DNA of 64,000 bases from Acidobacteriota bacterium (GTDB lineage: Bacteria; Acidobacteriota; Terriglobia; Terriglobales; Acidobacteriaceae), in assembly GCA_013288805.1 (NCBI GenBank), contig JABDBE010000005.1:1-64000 (forward strand), in the 5' to 3' direction. Below the pieces are notes generated by a model, which had not been told where the DNA came from, made no database searches, and saw only the letters and a program-made list of their open reading frames with translations. Shown here in pieces: positions 31,504-41,025 of the stretch (within the stretch, counting starts at the first letter, position 1; each line of letters starts with the position of its first letter). Position numbers and translations under genes: made by a program.

Positions 31504-32506
31504 TCAGTCATTAAAACGAGCGCCTGTCCTTCCTACAAGGGTTTCTGGTACTTTCTGGGGCTCCGATCTGGTTTCGACCCGTGATTTAGGGCGCCCGGGT
31601 GTCGAAGCTGTGCTTCATCTTGCCGGAATCATGAAGGCACGGCCGGCGGATTTTCGTAGCACGCTTGCCGGCAAGCAAATGGTGATGTTCTTTGAGAAGC
31701 CTTCGTTGCGAACTCGGCTGACCTTCGAAGCGGGGATGTCGAGTCTGGGCGGCGCCACGTTCTTCGTGGACCAGACTCAAGAGCCACTGGGCACGAGAGA
31801 GAAGCTGAGCGACATTGCGCACAACCTCGAGCGCTGGGTGGACGCGATTGTGCTTCGCACTTTCGCCCAGAACACGATTGCCGGAATGGCTGCGCACGCC
31901 TCCATTCCGGTGATTAACGCTCTCAGCGATCTGGAGCATCCATGTCAGGCCTTAGCCGACTATTTCACGCTGCAAGAGCGCTTCGGAGATCTCAAGAATA
32001 TCCGCCTGGCCTACGTCGGCGACGGCAATAATGTGGCCCACTCGCTACTGCTCACGTGTGCATGTCTTGGGTCGAAAATCCGCGTGGCCACGCCAAAGGG
32101 TTACGGTCCGAACACCCAAATCCTCGCCGACGCACAAGCGATAGCCGAGCAGACTGGCGCTGTCATCGAGGTGCTTTCCGATCCACAGGAGGCGGTTGAA
32201 GGCGTCGACGCGGTTTATACCGACGCGTGGGCCAGCATGGGCCAGGAGCACGAAGCTGGGAAACGCGCGAAGATTTTTCCACCTTATCAGATGAATCAGG
32301 AACTCGTCGCGGGAGCGGCGCCTCACGCCGTGTTTATGCACTGCCTGCCCGCTCACCGTGGAGAGGAAATCACCGACGCGGTGATGGACTCGGAAAGATC
32401 AGTCGTGTTCGATCAAGCCGAAAGCCGGCTGCACGTGCAGAAAGCCATCTTATACTTATTGCTTGGCGGCGAAACGCGCCTGCCATCGAGGAGCGCTCAT
32501 GCCTGA
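31496..32506 (+). CDS. argF: Ornithine carbamoyltransferase ArgF
   Basis: 336 aa, GTG start behind AAGAGGAG, overlapping argD by 8 bp. Carbamoyl-phosphate loop EKPSLRTRLTFE, HPCQALAD, and ornithine motif HCLPAHRGEE. The HCLPAHRGEE form supports ornithine, not acetylornithine, as substrate. Carbamoylates ornithine to citrulline. Confidence 0.95.
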   Translation: MNSQSLKRAPVLPTRVSGTFWGSDLVSTRDLGRPGVEAVLHLAGIMKARPADFRSTLAGKQMVMFFEKPSLRTRLTFEAGMSSLGGATFFVDQTQEPLGTREKLSDIAHNLERWVDAIVLRTFAQNTIAGMAAHASIPVINALSDLEHPCQALADYFTLQERFGDLKNIRLAYVGDGNNVAHSLLLTCACLGSKIRVATPKGYGPNTQILADAQAIAEQTGAVIEVLSDPQEAVEGVDAVYTDAWASMGQEHEAGKRAKIFPPYQMNQELVAGAAPHAVFMHCLPAHRGEEITDAVMDSERSVVFDQAESRLHVQKAILYLLLGGETRLPSRSAHA

Positions 32507-33719
32507 AAAAGTTGTGCTTGCGTATTCGGGAGGTCTGGATACCTCCATTATTATTCCATGGCTCAAAGAGAACTATGCCTACGACGTGATTGCGATGGTA
32601 GGCGATGTGGGCCAGGGAGACGACATTGAGGCTGTCGTCGCGAAAGCCTACGCCACCGGAGCATCGCAAGTCGTAGTCGAAGACCTTCGCGAGGAATTTC
32701 TTACCGGCTACGTATTCCCCGCATTGAAAGCGGGAGCAGTGTACGAACACAAGTACCTGTTGGGCACGTCGTTAGCTCGGCCGGTGATTGCGAAACATCA
32801 GGTAGAAGTCGCCTTGCGCGAGGGAGCCACCGCGGTCGCGCACGGATGCACGGGCAAGGGCAACGATCAGGTGCGATTCGAATTGGCCTACCAGGCGCTT
32901 GCGCCCGAGTTGCGAGTGATCGCGCCCTGGCGGGAGTGGACATTGAAATCTCGTGAGGATTGCCTCGATTACGCCGAGGAGCACGGCGTCCCCGTGGCCG
33001 CCAGCCGCGAGAAGATTCACAGCCGTGATCGAAATCTCTGGCACCTCAGCCACGAGGGTGGTGAGTTGGAAGATGCGGCCAACGCGCCATTGCCCAGCAC
33101 CTGGCAGCTCACTTGTTCGCCGCAAGATGCGCCGGACCGCGAAGAACAGGTAACCATCGGCTTTGATGCTGGAGTTCCAGTCTCGGTCAACGGCCTGGAG
33201 CTTGATCCCGTGTCATTGGTCGAACTCTTAAACGAAGTCGGTGGCCGCAACGCTATCGGGCGAGTCGATCTGGTTGAGAACCGATTCGTTGGGATCAAGT
33301 CGCGCGGCTGCTACGAGACTCCTGGCGGGACTTTGCTGATCACGGCGCACCGCGAACTCGAAGCACTGTGTCTCGAGCGAGATGTCACGCATTTCAAGCA
33401 GCACATTGGGCTGAAATACGCGGAACTCGTCTACTTCGGACTCTGGTTCGCACCGCTTCGCGAAGCGCTCGATGCATTCGTCGAAGCCACACAAAAAGAT
33501 GTCAGTGGCTCGGTCACCCTATCTCTATATAAGGGCAACGTCTCCGTCGTGAGCCGCCAGTCCGAGCATTCGCTGTATCGCACCGATCTCTCCTCATTCA
33601 CGATGGGCGACAGTTACGACCAGAAGGATGCAGCCGGATTCATTCGCATTCTCGGCCTTCCCTCGCGCTCCCGCGCTCAGGCGCGTAAGCAAACAGCGAG
33701 ATCGGAGGTGGCGCAATGA
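32499..33719 (+). CDS. argG: Argininosuccinate synthase ArgG
   Basis: 406 aa. P-loop-like AYSGGLDTSIIIPWLKE at the N-terminus, HGCTGKGNDQVRFE, and SREKIHSRDRNLWHLSHEGG. Joins citrulline and aspartate using ATP. ATG overlaps argF by 8 bp, with GAGGAG upstream. Confidence 0.96.
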   Translation: MPEKVVLAYSGGLDTSIIIPWLKENYAYDVIAMVGDVGQGDDIEAVVAKAYATGASQVVVEDLREEFLTGYVFPALKAGAVYEHKYLLGTSLARPVIAKHQVEVALREGATAVAHGCTGKGNDQVRFELAYQALAPELRVIAPWREWTLKSREDCLDYAEEHGVPVAASREKIHSRDRNLWHLSHEGGELEDAANAPLPSTWQLTCSPQDAPDREEQVTIGFDAGVPVSVNGLELDPVSLVELLNEVGGRNAIGRVDLVENRFVGIKSRGCYETPGGTLLITAHRELEALCLERDVTHFKQHIGLKYAELVYFGLWFAPLREALDAFVEATQKDVSGSVTLSLYKGNVSVVSRQSEHSLYRTDLSSFTMGDSYDQKDAAGFIRILGLPSRSRAQARKQTARSEVAQ

Positions 33720-35119
33720 AGATGTGGTCCGGCCGTTTCCGGCAACCTCTGGATCCGGCATTTGAGCGTTGGCAGCGTTCCTTTGAGTTTGACCGGCGAT
33801 TGTTGGCGCACGAGCTTGCGGCTAGCAGCGCCCACGCTCGCGCGTTGAAAGGCGCGGGCATTGTGGATTCTAACGAACTCATCACAATTCTCCAAGGCTT
33901 GGAACGGATCGGCGAGCAAGCAGCTTTGTCGCCTGCGTTTCTTGAAGACGACGAGGCCGAAGATGTGCATCATTTCGTCGAGAAGCAATTGGTTACGCTG
34001 ATTGGTGACGTTGGATACAAGCTGCACAGCGGGCGCAGTCGAAACGAACAAATCGCGACCGATTTGCGTTTGTATGTCCGAGCCGCGATCGATCAGGTAC
34101 GCGCCGATCTGGCAACATTGGGTGGCGTCCTGCTGGACCGCGCTCAGCAAGCCGGGAATGCGGCAATGCCTGCATATACGCATCTACAGCGCGCGGAACC
34201 GGTGTTGGTGTCGCATTGGCTGCTGGCTTACGTCGAAATGTTTCTGCGGGATGCGGGTCGGCTCGTCGATTGCCGGACGCGGTTGAATGTCTGTCCTCTC
34301 GGATCAGGTGCGGTCGCGGGAGCAACGCTGCCTCTGGATCGTCGGGTCATGGCGACTGATCTCAACTTTGATCAGCCGACCGCGAACAGCGTCGATGCGA
34401 CCTGCGATCGCGATTTCGTCCTCGAGTTTGTGAATGTGCTCTCGCTACTCGCTCTGCACTTCAGCCGCTGGGCGGAAGAGATGATTCTGTTTTCGTCCCA
34501 GGAATACAGCTTCGTACGCTTGCCCGAAGCTTACTCCACGGGAAGCAGCGCGATGCCACAGAAGAAAAATCCTGATCTGCTGGAACTCACTCGAGGAAAG
34601 TGCGCTCGCCTGATTGGAGACGCGACCACGCTGCAAATCTGTATGAAAGGCTTGCCCCTCGCCTACAACAAGGACTTGCAGGAGACTCAGGAACCGCTGT
34701 TCGATGCAACTGAGACCGTGCTTTCGCTGCTGCCGCTCGTGACCGGCTGGATGAAAGCCGTGGAGTTCAACTACGAAGCTATGCAGAAAGCCGCGCAATC
34801 GGGATTTATGAACGCGTGGGCTGCAGCGACTTACTTGGTCCAACGAGGAGTCCCTTTCCGTCTGGCCCATGAGCAAATAGGAAAAGCTGTGCAGTTGTGT
34901 CTGGAAAAGCATTGCGAGCTTCAATATCTATCTTTGGAGGAACTGCATTCAGTGAACTCGAAATTCGACCACGATTTCTACACGTGCCTGAAGCTGGAGT
35001 CGGTGCTTGCCATCCATGACGTTGCCGGTGGCACGGCGCCAGGACGAGTACGGCAGGCGATGGCCGACGCTCGACAGAGAATCGAGTCCATTCGGGAGGA
35101 CGTTCATGCGCACGCGTAA
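33716..35119 (+). CDS. argH: Argininosuccinate lyase ArgH
   Basis: 467 aa. Fumarase/aspartase superfamily: SGRSRNEQIATDLRLYVR, THLQRAEPVLVSHWLL, and signature GSSAMPQKKNPDLLEL. Cleaves argininosuccinate to arginine and fumarate. ATGA overlap with argG. Full-length; downstream acetyltransferase starts 14 bp inside its end. Confidence 0.96.
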   Translation: MKMWSGRFRQPLDPAFERWQRSFEFDRRLLAHELAASSAHARALKGAGIVDSNELITILQGLERIGEQAALSPAFLEDDEAEDVHHFVEKQLVTLIGDVGYKLHSGRSRNEQIATDLRLYVRAAIDQVRADLATLGGVLLDRAQQAGNAAMPAYTHLQRAEPVLVSHWLLAYVEMFLRDAGRLVDCRTRLNVCPLGSGAVAGATLPLDRRVMATDLNFDQPTANSVDATCDRDFVLEFVNVLSLLALHFSRWAEEMILFSSQEYSFVRLPEAYSTGSSAMPQKKNPDLLELTRGKCARLIGDATTLQICMKGLPLAYNKDLQETQEPLFDATETVLSLLPLVTGWMKAVEFNYEAMQKAAQSGFMNAWAAATYLVQRGVPFRLAHEQIGKAVQLCLEKHCELQYLSLEELHSVNSKFDHDFYTCLKLESVLAIHDVAGGTAPGRVRQAMADARQRIESIREDVHAHA

Positions 35120-35615
35120 AGCGATCCTACCTGATGCCCAGCGGATTCATGCTCTAATTACCGCGTATGCCGGCGACGGCACTCTTCTGCCGCGCACATT
35201 GGCCGAGATCTGCGAGAACGTGCGGGATTTCGTCGTTCTCGAAGATGGCGGTGCGATTATCGGATGCGGCGCTCTCCATCTCTATGGTCCGCATCTGGCC
35301 GAGATCCGTTCCATCACTGTATCGCCCGCACAGCAAGGCAAGGGCGGCGGCGGCCATTTGGTAAAGGCATTGCTGGCAGAGGCGAAAAAACACCGCGTTA
35401 GCTGCACCTGCTTGTTCACGCGCGCTCCTGAATTCTTCGCTCGCTTGGGTTTCTCCACTGCACAACGCGAGGATCTGCCGGACAAAATTTACAAAGACTG
35501 TCACGTTTGCCCTCGCTTTCATGCTTGCGACGAAGTAGCGATGGTACGGGGCGAATTGCCTAAATTTGCGATTCTGCCGGAACCCGCGAATTGGCTGATT
35601 AAGCTTCAGGTGTGA
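35106..35615 (+). CDS. argA: GNAT N-acetyltransferase, probable N-acetylglutamate synthase
   Basis: 169 aa. GNAT fold with SITVSPAQQGKGGGGHLVKA (acetyl-CoA loop) and CTCLFTRAPEFFARLGF. C-x-C and CHVCPRFHAC segments resemble short ArgA-type synthases found in bacteria lacking the amino-acid-kinase-fused enzyme. Start at 35106 with GGGAGGA upstream overlaps argH by 14 bp, so it is the last gene of the arg operon and would make the first intermediate, N-acetylglutamate. Confidence 0.8.
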   Translation: MRTRKAILPDAQRIHALITAYAGDGTLLPRTLAEICENVRDFVVLEDGGAIIGCGALHLYGPHLAEIRSITVSPAQQGKGGGGHLVKALLAEAKKHRVSCTCLFTRAPEFFARLGFSTAQREDLPDKIYKDCHVCPRFHACDEVAMVRGELPKFAILPEPANWLIKLQV

Positions 35616-35679
35616 GCGCGGCGTTTCGGCTTCCGGGCACAAGTTTTCCAAGCCCGCCCATTCGCGATATCTTAGTCTC

Positions 35680-36807
35680 ATGCAACTTCGAGGATGCGGT
35701 ACAGCTCTTGTAACGCCCTTTCGTCAGGACGGCTCTATCGACGAACCCGCCCTGCGCAACCTGGTGGCGTGGCAGGTCGAGTCCAGAATTGATTTTCTGG
35801 TTCCCTGCGGCACCACCGGCGAAACGCCCACTCTGTCGCATGACGAGTGGCTGCAGGTCATTGACGTCACCATCGAAGTCGTGGCGGGACGCGTGCCCGT
35901 CATGGCTGGAGCCACTTCTAACTCAACGCACGACGCAGTTGAGAAAGCGAAAGAAGCCGCGGCGCGGCCGGGCATCGATGCCATCCTCACAGCTTCGCCT
36001 TACTACAACAAGCCGACGCAGGAGGGCCAGTATCGGCATTTTCGAGCGGTTGCTGAAGCTGTGGACAAGCCAATCATTCTCTATAACGTCCCGGGCCGTA
36101 CCGGAGCGAACATTGAACCGGCTACTCTGGCTAGGCTGGCGGAAGTCCCGAATATCGCCGGAGTGAAAGAGGCCAGTGGCAACATCGCGCAGATGGCGGA
36201 AGTTTGCGCGGTCGTGCCGGAAACTTTCTTAGTCTTTTCTGGTGACGATGCGGTTACCTTGCCAATCATCGCACTGGGCGGCGTGGGAATCGTTTCAGTC
36301 GCTTCCAATGAGATTCCCCGCGAGATGGCGGAGATGACGCGGGCTGCGCTGGCCAACGACTGGGACACGGCGCGGCGCATTCATCGCAAATACGTGCCGC
36401 TGATGCAGGCCAACTTCATCGAGTCCAATCCGATGCCGGTGAAAGCGGTGCTGGCCATGATGGGGAGAATTGAAGAAGTCTATCGCCTGCCACTTCTGCC
36501 GATGCGACGCGACACACGATCTAAATTGCAAAAGATTGCCACCGAAGCCGGCGTGATTGCCAAGCCAGCGACTCAGTCTCCCGACGCAGTCAGTTTCTAT
36601 ATCTACGAAAACTGGCTGGCAGGACCACACAAGATCGTGCTGCACCGGTCCAGTTGCGGACAGTGCAACCACGGAAAAGGACGCCCCAGCGGGCACGACG
36701 CCAATCACGCGCGCTGGCATGGGCCATACGTCACGCTCACGGAAGCTCGCGAAACTGCACACGGCATGGCTGGTGTGCTGATTCGCAGCGAATGCAAATG
36801 TATCTGA
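35680..36807 (+). CDS. dapA: 4-hydroxy-tetrahydrodipicolinate synthase DapA with C-terminal extension
   Basis: 375 aa against a usual 290-300. Residues 1-295 are complete DapA: T45/T46 (PCGTTGETP), Y135 (ILYNVPGRTG), Schiff-base K163 (GVKEASGN). Residues about 302-375 are an extra domain beginning VSFYIYENWLAGPHKIVLH, with cysteines 326, 329 (CGQC), 372 and 374, WHGPY and LTEARETAHGM. Reaction: pyruvate plus aspartate semialdehyde to the lysine/DAP precursor. The extension resembles small stand-alone proteins of unknown function. No ribosome site seen. Confidence 0.9.
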   Translation: MQLRGCGTALVTPFRQDGSIDEPALRNLVAWQVESRIDFLVPCGTTGETPTLSHDEWLQVIDVTIEVVAGRVPVMAGATSNSTHDAVEKAKEAAARPGIDAILTASPYYNKPTQEGQYRHFRAVAEAVDKPIILYNVPGRTGANIEPATLARLAEVPNIAGVKEASGNIAQMAEVCAVVPETFLVFSGDDAVTLPIIALGGVGIVSVASNEIPREMAEMTRAALANDWDTARRIHRKYVPLMQANFIESNPMPVKAVLAMMGRIEEVYRLPLLPMRRDTRSKLQKIATEAGVIAKPATQSPDAVSFYIYENWLAGPHKIVLHRSSCGQCNHGKGRPSGHDANHARWHGPYVTLTEARETAHGMAGVLIRSECKCI

Positions 36808-36881
36808 CCATTTCCAATTGATTGTTTTCTACCTGCGCTACGGTAGGAATGACCATTGGCAATAGCAGTCCCAGAATCCCG

Positions 36882-36887
36882 TATACT
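36882..36887 (+). promoter_or_regulatory. Probable -10 box of dapD (near-leaderless)
   Basis: TATACT ends 8 bp before the dapD ATG at 36896, so transcription would begin at or just before the start codon. The -35 is weak (GCAATA at 36859-36864, 17-bp spacer). No ribosome site precedes the ATG. Confidence 0.45.
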
Positions 36888-36895
36888 TTCTCTGG

Positions 36896-37726
36896 ATGGA
36901 ATCCCTCAGATCCGCGATCGAACGGCTCGCCTCCCTTGAAGTTGAAAGCCATCCGGACGCCCGTCAAATCTTCATGGACTTTCGCGATGAGCTGACCCAA
37001 GGCAAGATTCGCGCTGCAGAAAAGATTGATGGGCAGTGGGTGGTGAATATCTGGGTGAAGCAGGGCATACTGCTCGGCTTTCGTCTGGGTGAGCTTAGCA
37101 AGATGGGCGAAGACGTGAGCCTCTCATTTGTCGATAAAGACACCTTCCCTGCCCGGCGATTTACCGTTCGGGATCGCGTACGCATCGTGCCGGGAGGATC
37201 GTCCGTGCGAACTGGCTCTTATGTCGCGCCCACCGTGATCTGCATGCCTCCGATGTTTATTAACGTGGGCGCGTACGTGGACGAAGGAACGATGGTCGAC
37301 TCGCATGCGCTGGTGGGTTCCTGTGCACAGATTGGCAAGCGCGTACATCTGAGCGCGGCGGCCCAGATCGGCGGAGTGCTGGAACCGATCAATGCTTCTC
37401 CTGTGATCGTTGAAGATGATGTGCTCATCGGCGGAAACTGCGGCGTCTATGAAGGCACGCTAGTGCGGACACGGGCAGTGCTGGGCGCAGGCACGATCCT
37501 GACCCGCTCGACTCCGCTATATGACATTGTTCGCGGGCAGGTGTACCGGGCCACGGACGACCAACCGCTTGAGGTGCCGGAAAATGCAGTGGTCGTGCCC
37601 GGGTCACGAGCGGTGACAAAAGGTCAGGCAGCGGAGTGGAATCTATCGCTCTACACGCCAGTCATTGTGAAATATCGCGACGAGAAGACCGACCAGCGAA
37701 TCGAACTCGAAGAATTACTGCGCTAA
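36896..37726 (+). CDS. dapD: Tetrahydrodipicolinate N-succinyltransferase DapD
   Basis: 276 aa. N-terminal helical domain ([15 protein letters not shown]), then left-handed beta-helix hexapeptides ([59 protein letters not shown]). Succinylates tetrahydrodipicolinate in the succinylase branch of lysine/DAP synthesis. Follows dapA by 88 bp with its own promoter. Confidence 0.95.
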   Translation: MESLRSAIERLASLEVESHPDARQIFMDFRDELTQGKIRAAEKIDGQWVVNIWVKQGILLGFRLGELSKMGEDVSLSFVDKDTFPARRFTVRDRVRIVPGGSSVRTGSYVAPTVICMPPMFINVGAYVDEGTMVDSHALVGSCAQIGKRVHLSAAAQIGGVLEPINASPVIVEDDVLIGGNCGVYEGTLVRTRAVLGAGTILTRSTPLYDIVRGQVYRATDDQPLEVPENAVVVPGSRAVTKGQAAEWNLSLYTPVIVKYRDEKTDQRIELEELLR

Positions 37727-38428
37727 TCAGGAGACCGACCGAGTTGGATTCGCGAGTAACGGCAGAGCTGACTCTGCCATACTTTTCCGACGGCGAAGCT
37801 CCAGATGCTTCTGGCGGAAGTGAGCTTGAGCGCGGTCGCCCCAGGCACGCACAAAATAGTAATTGAGTCCCGCGCCAATGGCCGAACTAGCAATCGGAAT
37901 CACGCGCCCAGCCCACTTCTCAACCGCTTCCTTGCTGGCCTGCGCCGCAATTCGCTGAATGACTTTCGGTACGAAGCGGTTGATGACTTCCTTTTCCAGA
38001 ATCTCACGGCTGATGTCCACTCCAGCGGCGCTGGCCGCCGCGATCCAGAGCTCGGCTGTCTCCTCGTCGGTGTTGTATTCGAAACCGTAAATCAGGCTGA
38101 GCTTCTGAATCGTGCGCAGCGTGATGCCAGCAAGAATGCTGAGGTCTGGGACCATCGTCAATATCCCACCGAGGCCAAACCCGGCGCCTTCAGCCGCAGC
38201 CAACTTCATTCCGCTGCGGATGACGTTGTGGGCGAGGTCGTCAAGAACGCCGATGTCTACGGAATAAATGCCTTGAAAGCTGTTGATGGGCACGCCATAA
38301 GCCGCACGAAGCTGAAGAAGAAATCTGTTCGGGTCCACCTTCACGGTCTCGTAGGCATGTTGGAAGCCGCTCCGCAGACCGTTCTCGACCCGACGCCGGA
38401 GCCATGATTTTCGCAGTTGCTCAGCCAT
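37727..38428 (-). CDS. EcsC-family protein
   Basis: 233 aa. Starts MAEQLRKSWLRRRVENGL; the middle holds GAGFGLGGILTMVPDLSILA and LRTIQKLSLIYGFEYNTDEE, characteristic of EcsC-family proteins, with a short hydrophobic patch. Start at 38428 with AAGGT upstream; an extension to 38542 overlaps the RNase J promoter. Family role is unclear; a membrane-associated role is inferred. Confidence 0.82.
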   Translation of the reverse strand: MAEQLRKSWLRRRVENGLRSGFQHAYETVKVDPNRFLLQLRAAYGVPINSFQGIYSVDIGVLDDLAHNVIRSGMKLAAAEGAGFGLGGILTMVPDLSILAGITLRTIQKLSLIYGFEYNTDEETAELWIAAASAAGVDISREILEKEVINRFVPKVIQRIAAQASKEAVEKWAGRVIPIASSAIGAGLNYYFVRAWGDRAQAHFRQKHLELRRRKSMAESALPLLANPTRSVS

Positions 38429-38547
38429 CTGAATTGACCTTAACTCAAGGAGCTCAGAAAAACCAGTTCTCCGGTTCTCAGTTGATAGGTCTCGGTTCGG
38501 CTGCCGTCCGCCCGGCATTCGTATGCTACGATCAATGGACACTTAAA

Positions 38548-40212
38548 ATGCCAACTGGAAAGCTGCACATTGTACCCCTCGGCGGCCTGGGCGAGTTCGG
38601 AATGAACTGCATGGCTGTGCGCTGGGGCGACGACATCATCGTCATCGACGCGGGCCTGATGTTCCCCGAGGCCGAATTGCTCGGCGTAGACATCGTGGTT
38701 CCGGACATCTCTTATCTCATCGAAAACCGGCAGCGGGTGCGCGCCATTATTCTCACCCATGGTCACGAAGACCACATCGGGGCATTGCCGTGGATTCTTT
38801 CTGAACTCAACGTACCAGTTTGGGGCACCGAGTTCACGCTCGCCCTGCTGGAAGACAAACTGGAAGAGCATGGACTGCTCGAGAATGCGGATCTACGCGA
38901 GATCAGGCCAGGAGAGCGCTTCAAGGCGGGTCCGTTCACGATTCACCCCATCCACGTGACGCATAGTCTCGTCGATTGCGTCGCGTTGGCTATTCATACT
39001 CCGCTCGGCGTCCTGATTCACACCGGCGATTTCAAAGTCGACCCCACGCCCACCGACAACAAAATGTTCGACCTGCACGCATTTGCGGAGTACGGCAAAG
39101 AAGGCGTGCTGGCGCTTTTTCAGGACTCGACCAACGTCGAGCGCAAGGGATACACGCCTAGCGAGCGCGCGGTGCGGCGAAAGTTTGATGAGGTGTTCGC
39201 TCATACCCAGCGGCGGCTCTTCATCTCCTGTTTTTCTTCGTCCATTCATCGCATCAAGCTGGCCGTGGAATTGGCGTGGCAGCACGGACGCAAAGTAGCA
39301 TTTGTCGGGCGGTCGATGACGAATACTTCCGAAATTGCTGAAGACCTTGGCTACATCGAAATTCCTGAAGGTTTGCTGATTCATCCGGGTGAAATGAAAA
39401 ATTATCCGCCCGAGAAAGTGTGCGTGATGATCAGCGGCACCCAGGGCGAGCCCATGTCAGCGCTTTCGCGGGCTGCGGTGGACAATCACAAGCACGCCAA
39501 GATCGAGAAAGGCGACACCGTCGTACTGTCGTCACGAATCATTCCAGGCAACGAAAAGGCGATCTACCGCATGATCGACCATCTGTTCCGGCGACAGGCG
39601 CACGTCATTTATGAAGACGGATCGTTCCCACCGATTCATGTGAGCGGACACGCAAGCCAGGAAGAGCTCAAGCTCATTATCAATCTGGTGAAGCCGAAGT
39701 ATTTTATTCCCATTCACGGCGAATACCGGCAACTGAAACTGCACGCGGAAATGGCGGGCGCGATGCACAGTTCGGTCGGCAACGTGATGTTGATTGAAAG
39801 TGGCGATATTCTCGAGTTTGACGAACTGGGCGCACGCAAGGCTGGCCGTGTCAACGTGGGCCGGGTCTGTATCGACTCCGGTTCGCGAACCGACGTGGTC
39901 GAGGACTTGATCATCAAAGATCGTCGCCACTTGAGCGAAGACGGTATCGTGCTGCCGATTATCGCCATCAACAAGCTTTCTGGGCGAGTCGAAAGTTCGC
40001 CGGAAATCGTGACTCGAGGCTTCGCCCCGGGCGAAGATGGGTTCGTGGACGGCGCCCGGCAACTGGTGATGCAGACGCTCGAGCAGTCAAGCGAAGAAGA
40101 GAAAGCGGACTACGGCGTGATCAAAGAAAAAATTCGCGCGGACCTGAAGCGCTACATCTCAAAGCAAACGCAGAAACGACCCTTGATTATGCCCGTGATA
40201 CTCGAGATTTGA
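38548..40212 (+). CDS. rnj: Ribonuclease J
   Basis: 554 aa. Metallo-beta-lactamase/beta-CASP nuclease: THGHEDHIGALPW (residues about 70-82), HTGDFKVDPTP, beta-CASP part with SCFSSSIHRIKL, HVSGHASQEEL, and C-terminal RNase J domain ending MPVILEI. Processes and degrades RNA (5'-3' exo and endo activity). Starts at 38548, before which the frame runs on without a ribosome site. Confidence 0.94.
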   Translation: MPTGKLHIVPLGGLGEFGMNCMAVRWGDDIIVIDAGLMFPEAELLGVDIVVPDISYLIENRQRVRAIILTHGHEDHIGALPWILSELNVPVWGTEFTLALLEDKLEEHGLLENADLREIRPGERFKAGPFTIHPIHVTHSLVDCVALAIHTPLGVLIHTGDFKVDPTPTDNKMFDLHAFAEYGKEGVLALFQDSTNVERKGYTPSERAVRRKFDEVFAHTQRRLFISCFSSSIHRIKLAVELAWQHGRKVAFVGRSMTNTSEIAEDLGYIEIPEGLLIHPGEMKNYPPEKVCVMISGTQGEPMSALSRAAVDNHKHAKIEKGDTVVLSSRIIPGNEKAIYRMIDHLFRRQAHVIYEDGSFPPIHVSGHASQEELKLIINLVKPKYFIPIHGEYRQLKLHAEMAGAMHSSVGNVMLIESGDILEFDELGARKAGRVNVGRVCIDSGSRTDVVEDLIIKDRRHLSEDGIVLPIIAINKLSGRVESSPEIVTRGFAPGEDGFVDGARQLVMQTLEQSSEEEKADYGVIKEKIRADLKRYISKQTQKRPLIMPVILEI

Positions 40213-40222
40213 GTCTTCCCCG

Positions 40223-40651
40223 TTACACAAGTGGATTTGTCCAGCGCAGACCGGGAAAGCGCGCAAAGTCGCGATCGGTGGTGTGAAGCACGCCGCCGTA
40301 TTCTATGGTCAAGCCGGCCAATTGTGCATCGCTGATTAGAGCACCTGAAGCCTGCCCGTCGACAATCATTCGCCGCAATAAAATCCAGTGTTCATCGCCG
40401 GGCGAAAGAACTCGTATGTTGGGCTGCTCCAGCCACTCATCTACCAACCGCGCCGCTAGATCCAGGCTAAGCCGGGGTCCCGGCAGTCGAGTATTGGTCA
40501 TGACGCGCAGGAATGCGGACACAGTTTGCCACGATAGACCGACCGATTCGAGACCTGAGAAAGTTTTTTCCACCCACGCTCGCGCCTTTGTATGTTGGGA
40601 TGAGCCGCTGTCGTACGCGTAAATGAGAATGTTTGCGTCGAGTACGATCAC
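40223..40651 (-). CDS. PIN-domain toxin, VapC family
   Basis: 142 aa. N-terminal MIVLDANILIYAYD (acidic D5), mid-acidic E36-like residues, and C-terminal DAQLAGLTIEYGG with HTTDRDFARF (D), the PIN acidic quartet. VapC-type RNases cut tRNA or rRNA. ATG overlaps the antitoxin end by 4 bp. Confidence 0.88.
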   Translation of the reverse strand: MIVLDANILIYAYDSGSSQHTKARAWVEKTFSGLESVGLSWQTVSAFLRVMTNTRLPGPRLSLDLAARLVDEWLEQPNIRVLSPGDEHWILLRRMIVDGQASGALISDAQLAGLTIEYGGVLHTTDRDFARFPGLRWTNPLV

Positions 40652-40890
40652 CGATACTCCGGTCCCTCCAGGAATTCGAGCAACTCCTCGACATTGTCAT
40701 AGCTCAATCCTGGAGGAAGTCCCAGATCTATGGGTTTTACTACAAAGGGTTTTTTGGGTGGTTGTTTTGAAGCCATTAATCCCAGGCGCAAGAAGTGATT
40801 GACCACCTGCTTGAACGAGGCGCCAGACCGTCGGCTTTCCTTGTTCAAAAGGCGGGCAACATCGTCATCCAGAGAAAGTGTGGTCCTCAC
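40648..40890 (-). CDS. VapB-type antitoxin (ribbon-helix-helix)
   Basis: 80 aa, GTG start at 40890. MRTTLSLDDDVARLLNKESR is a CopG-like ribbon-helix-helix; the C-terminal LEFLEGPEYR would wrap the toxin. The promoter carries two ACATCATGATGT-type palindromes flanking the -10. Confidence 0.85.
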   Translation of the reverse strand: MRTTLSLDDDVARLLNKESRRSGASFKQVVNHFLRLGLMASKQPPKKPFVVKPIDLGLPPGLSYDNVEELLEFLEGPEYR

Positions 40891-40923
40891 ATCATGATGT
40901 TACTATTATAGGCATCATGATGT
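40889..40923. promoter_or_regulatory. Dual palindromic operator of the VapBC-type pair
   Basis: CATCATGATG occurs at 40890-40899 and 40913-40922, 23 bp apart, each a perfect palindrome (ACATCATGATGT and GCATCATGATGT). Between them on the reverse strand is TATAAT (40905-40910). Typical for autorepression by an RHH antitoxin. Confidence 0.75.
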
Positions 40924-41025
40924 CAACGCTGAATTTGGCTGGATGGACCGCGGGCTGTATCCTTTATGTTCGGAATGATGGCAAGTCGCCCATCCAGTCA
41001 TTGCAGACACACCGAAGAAAAACCC

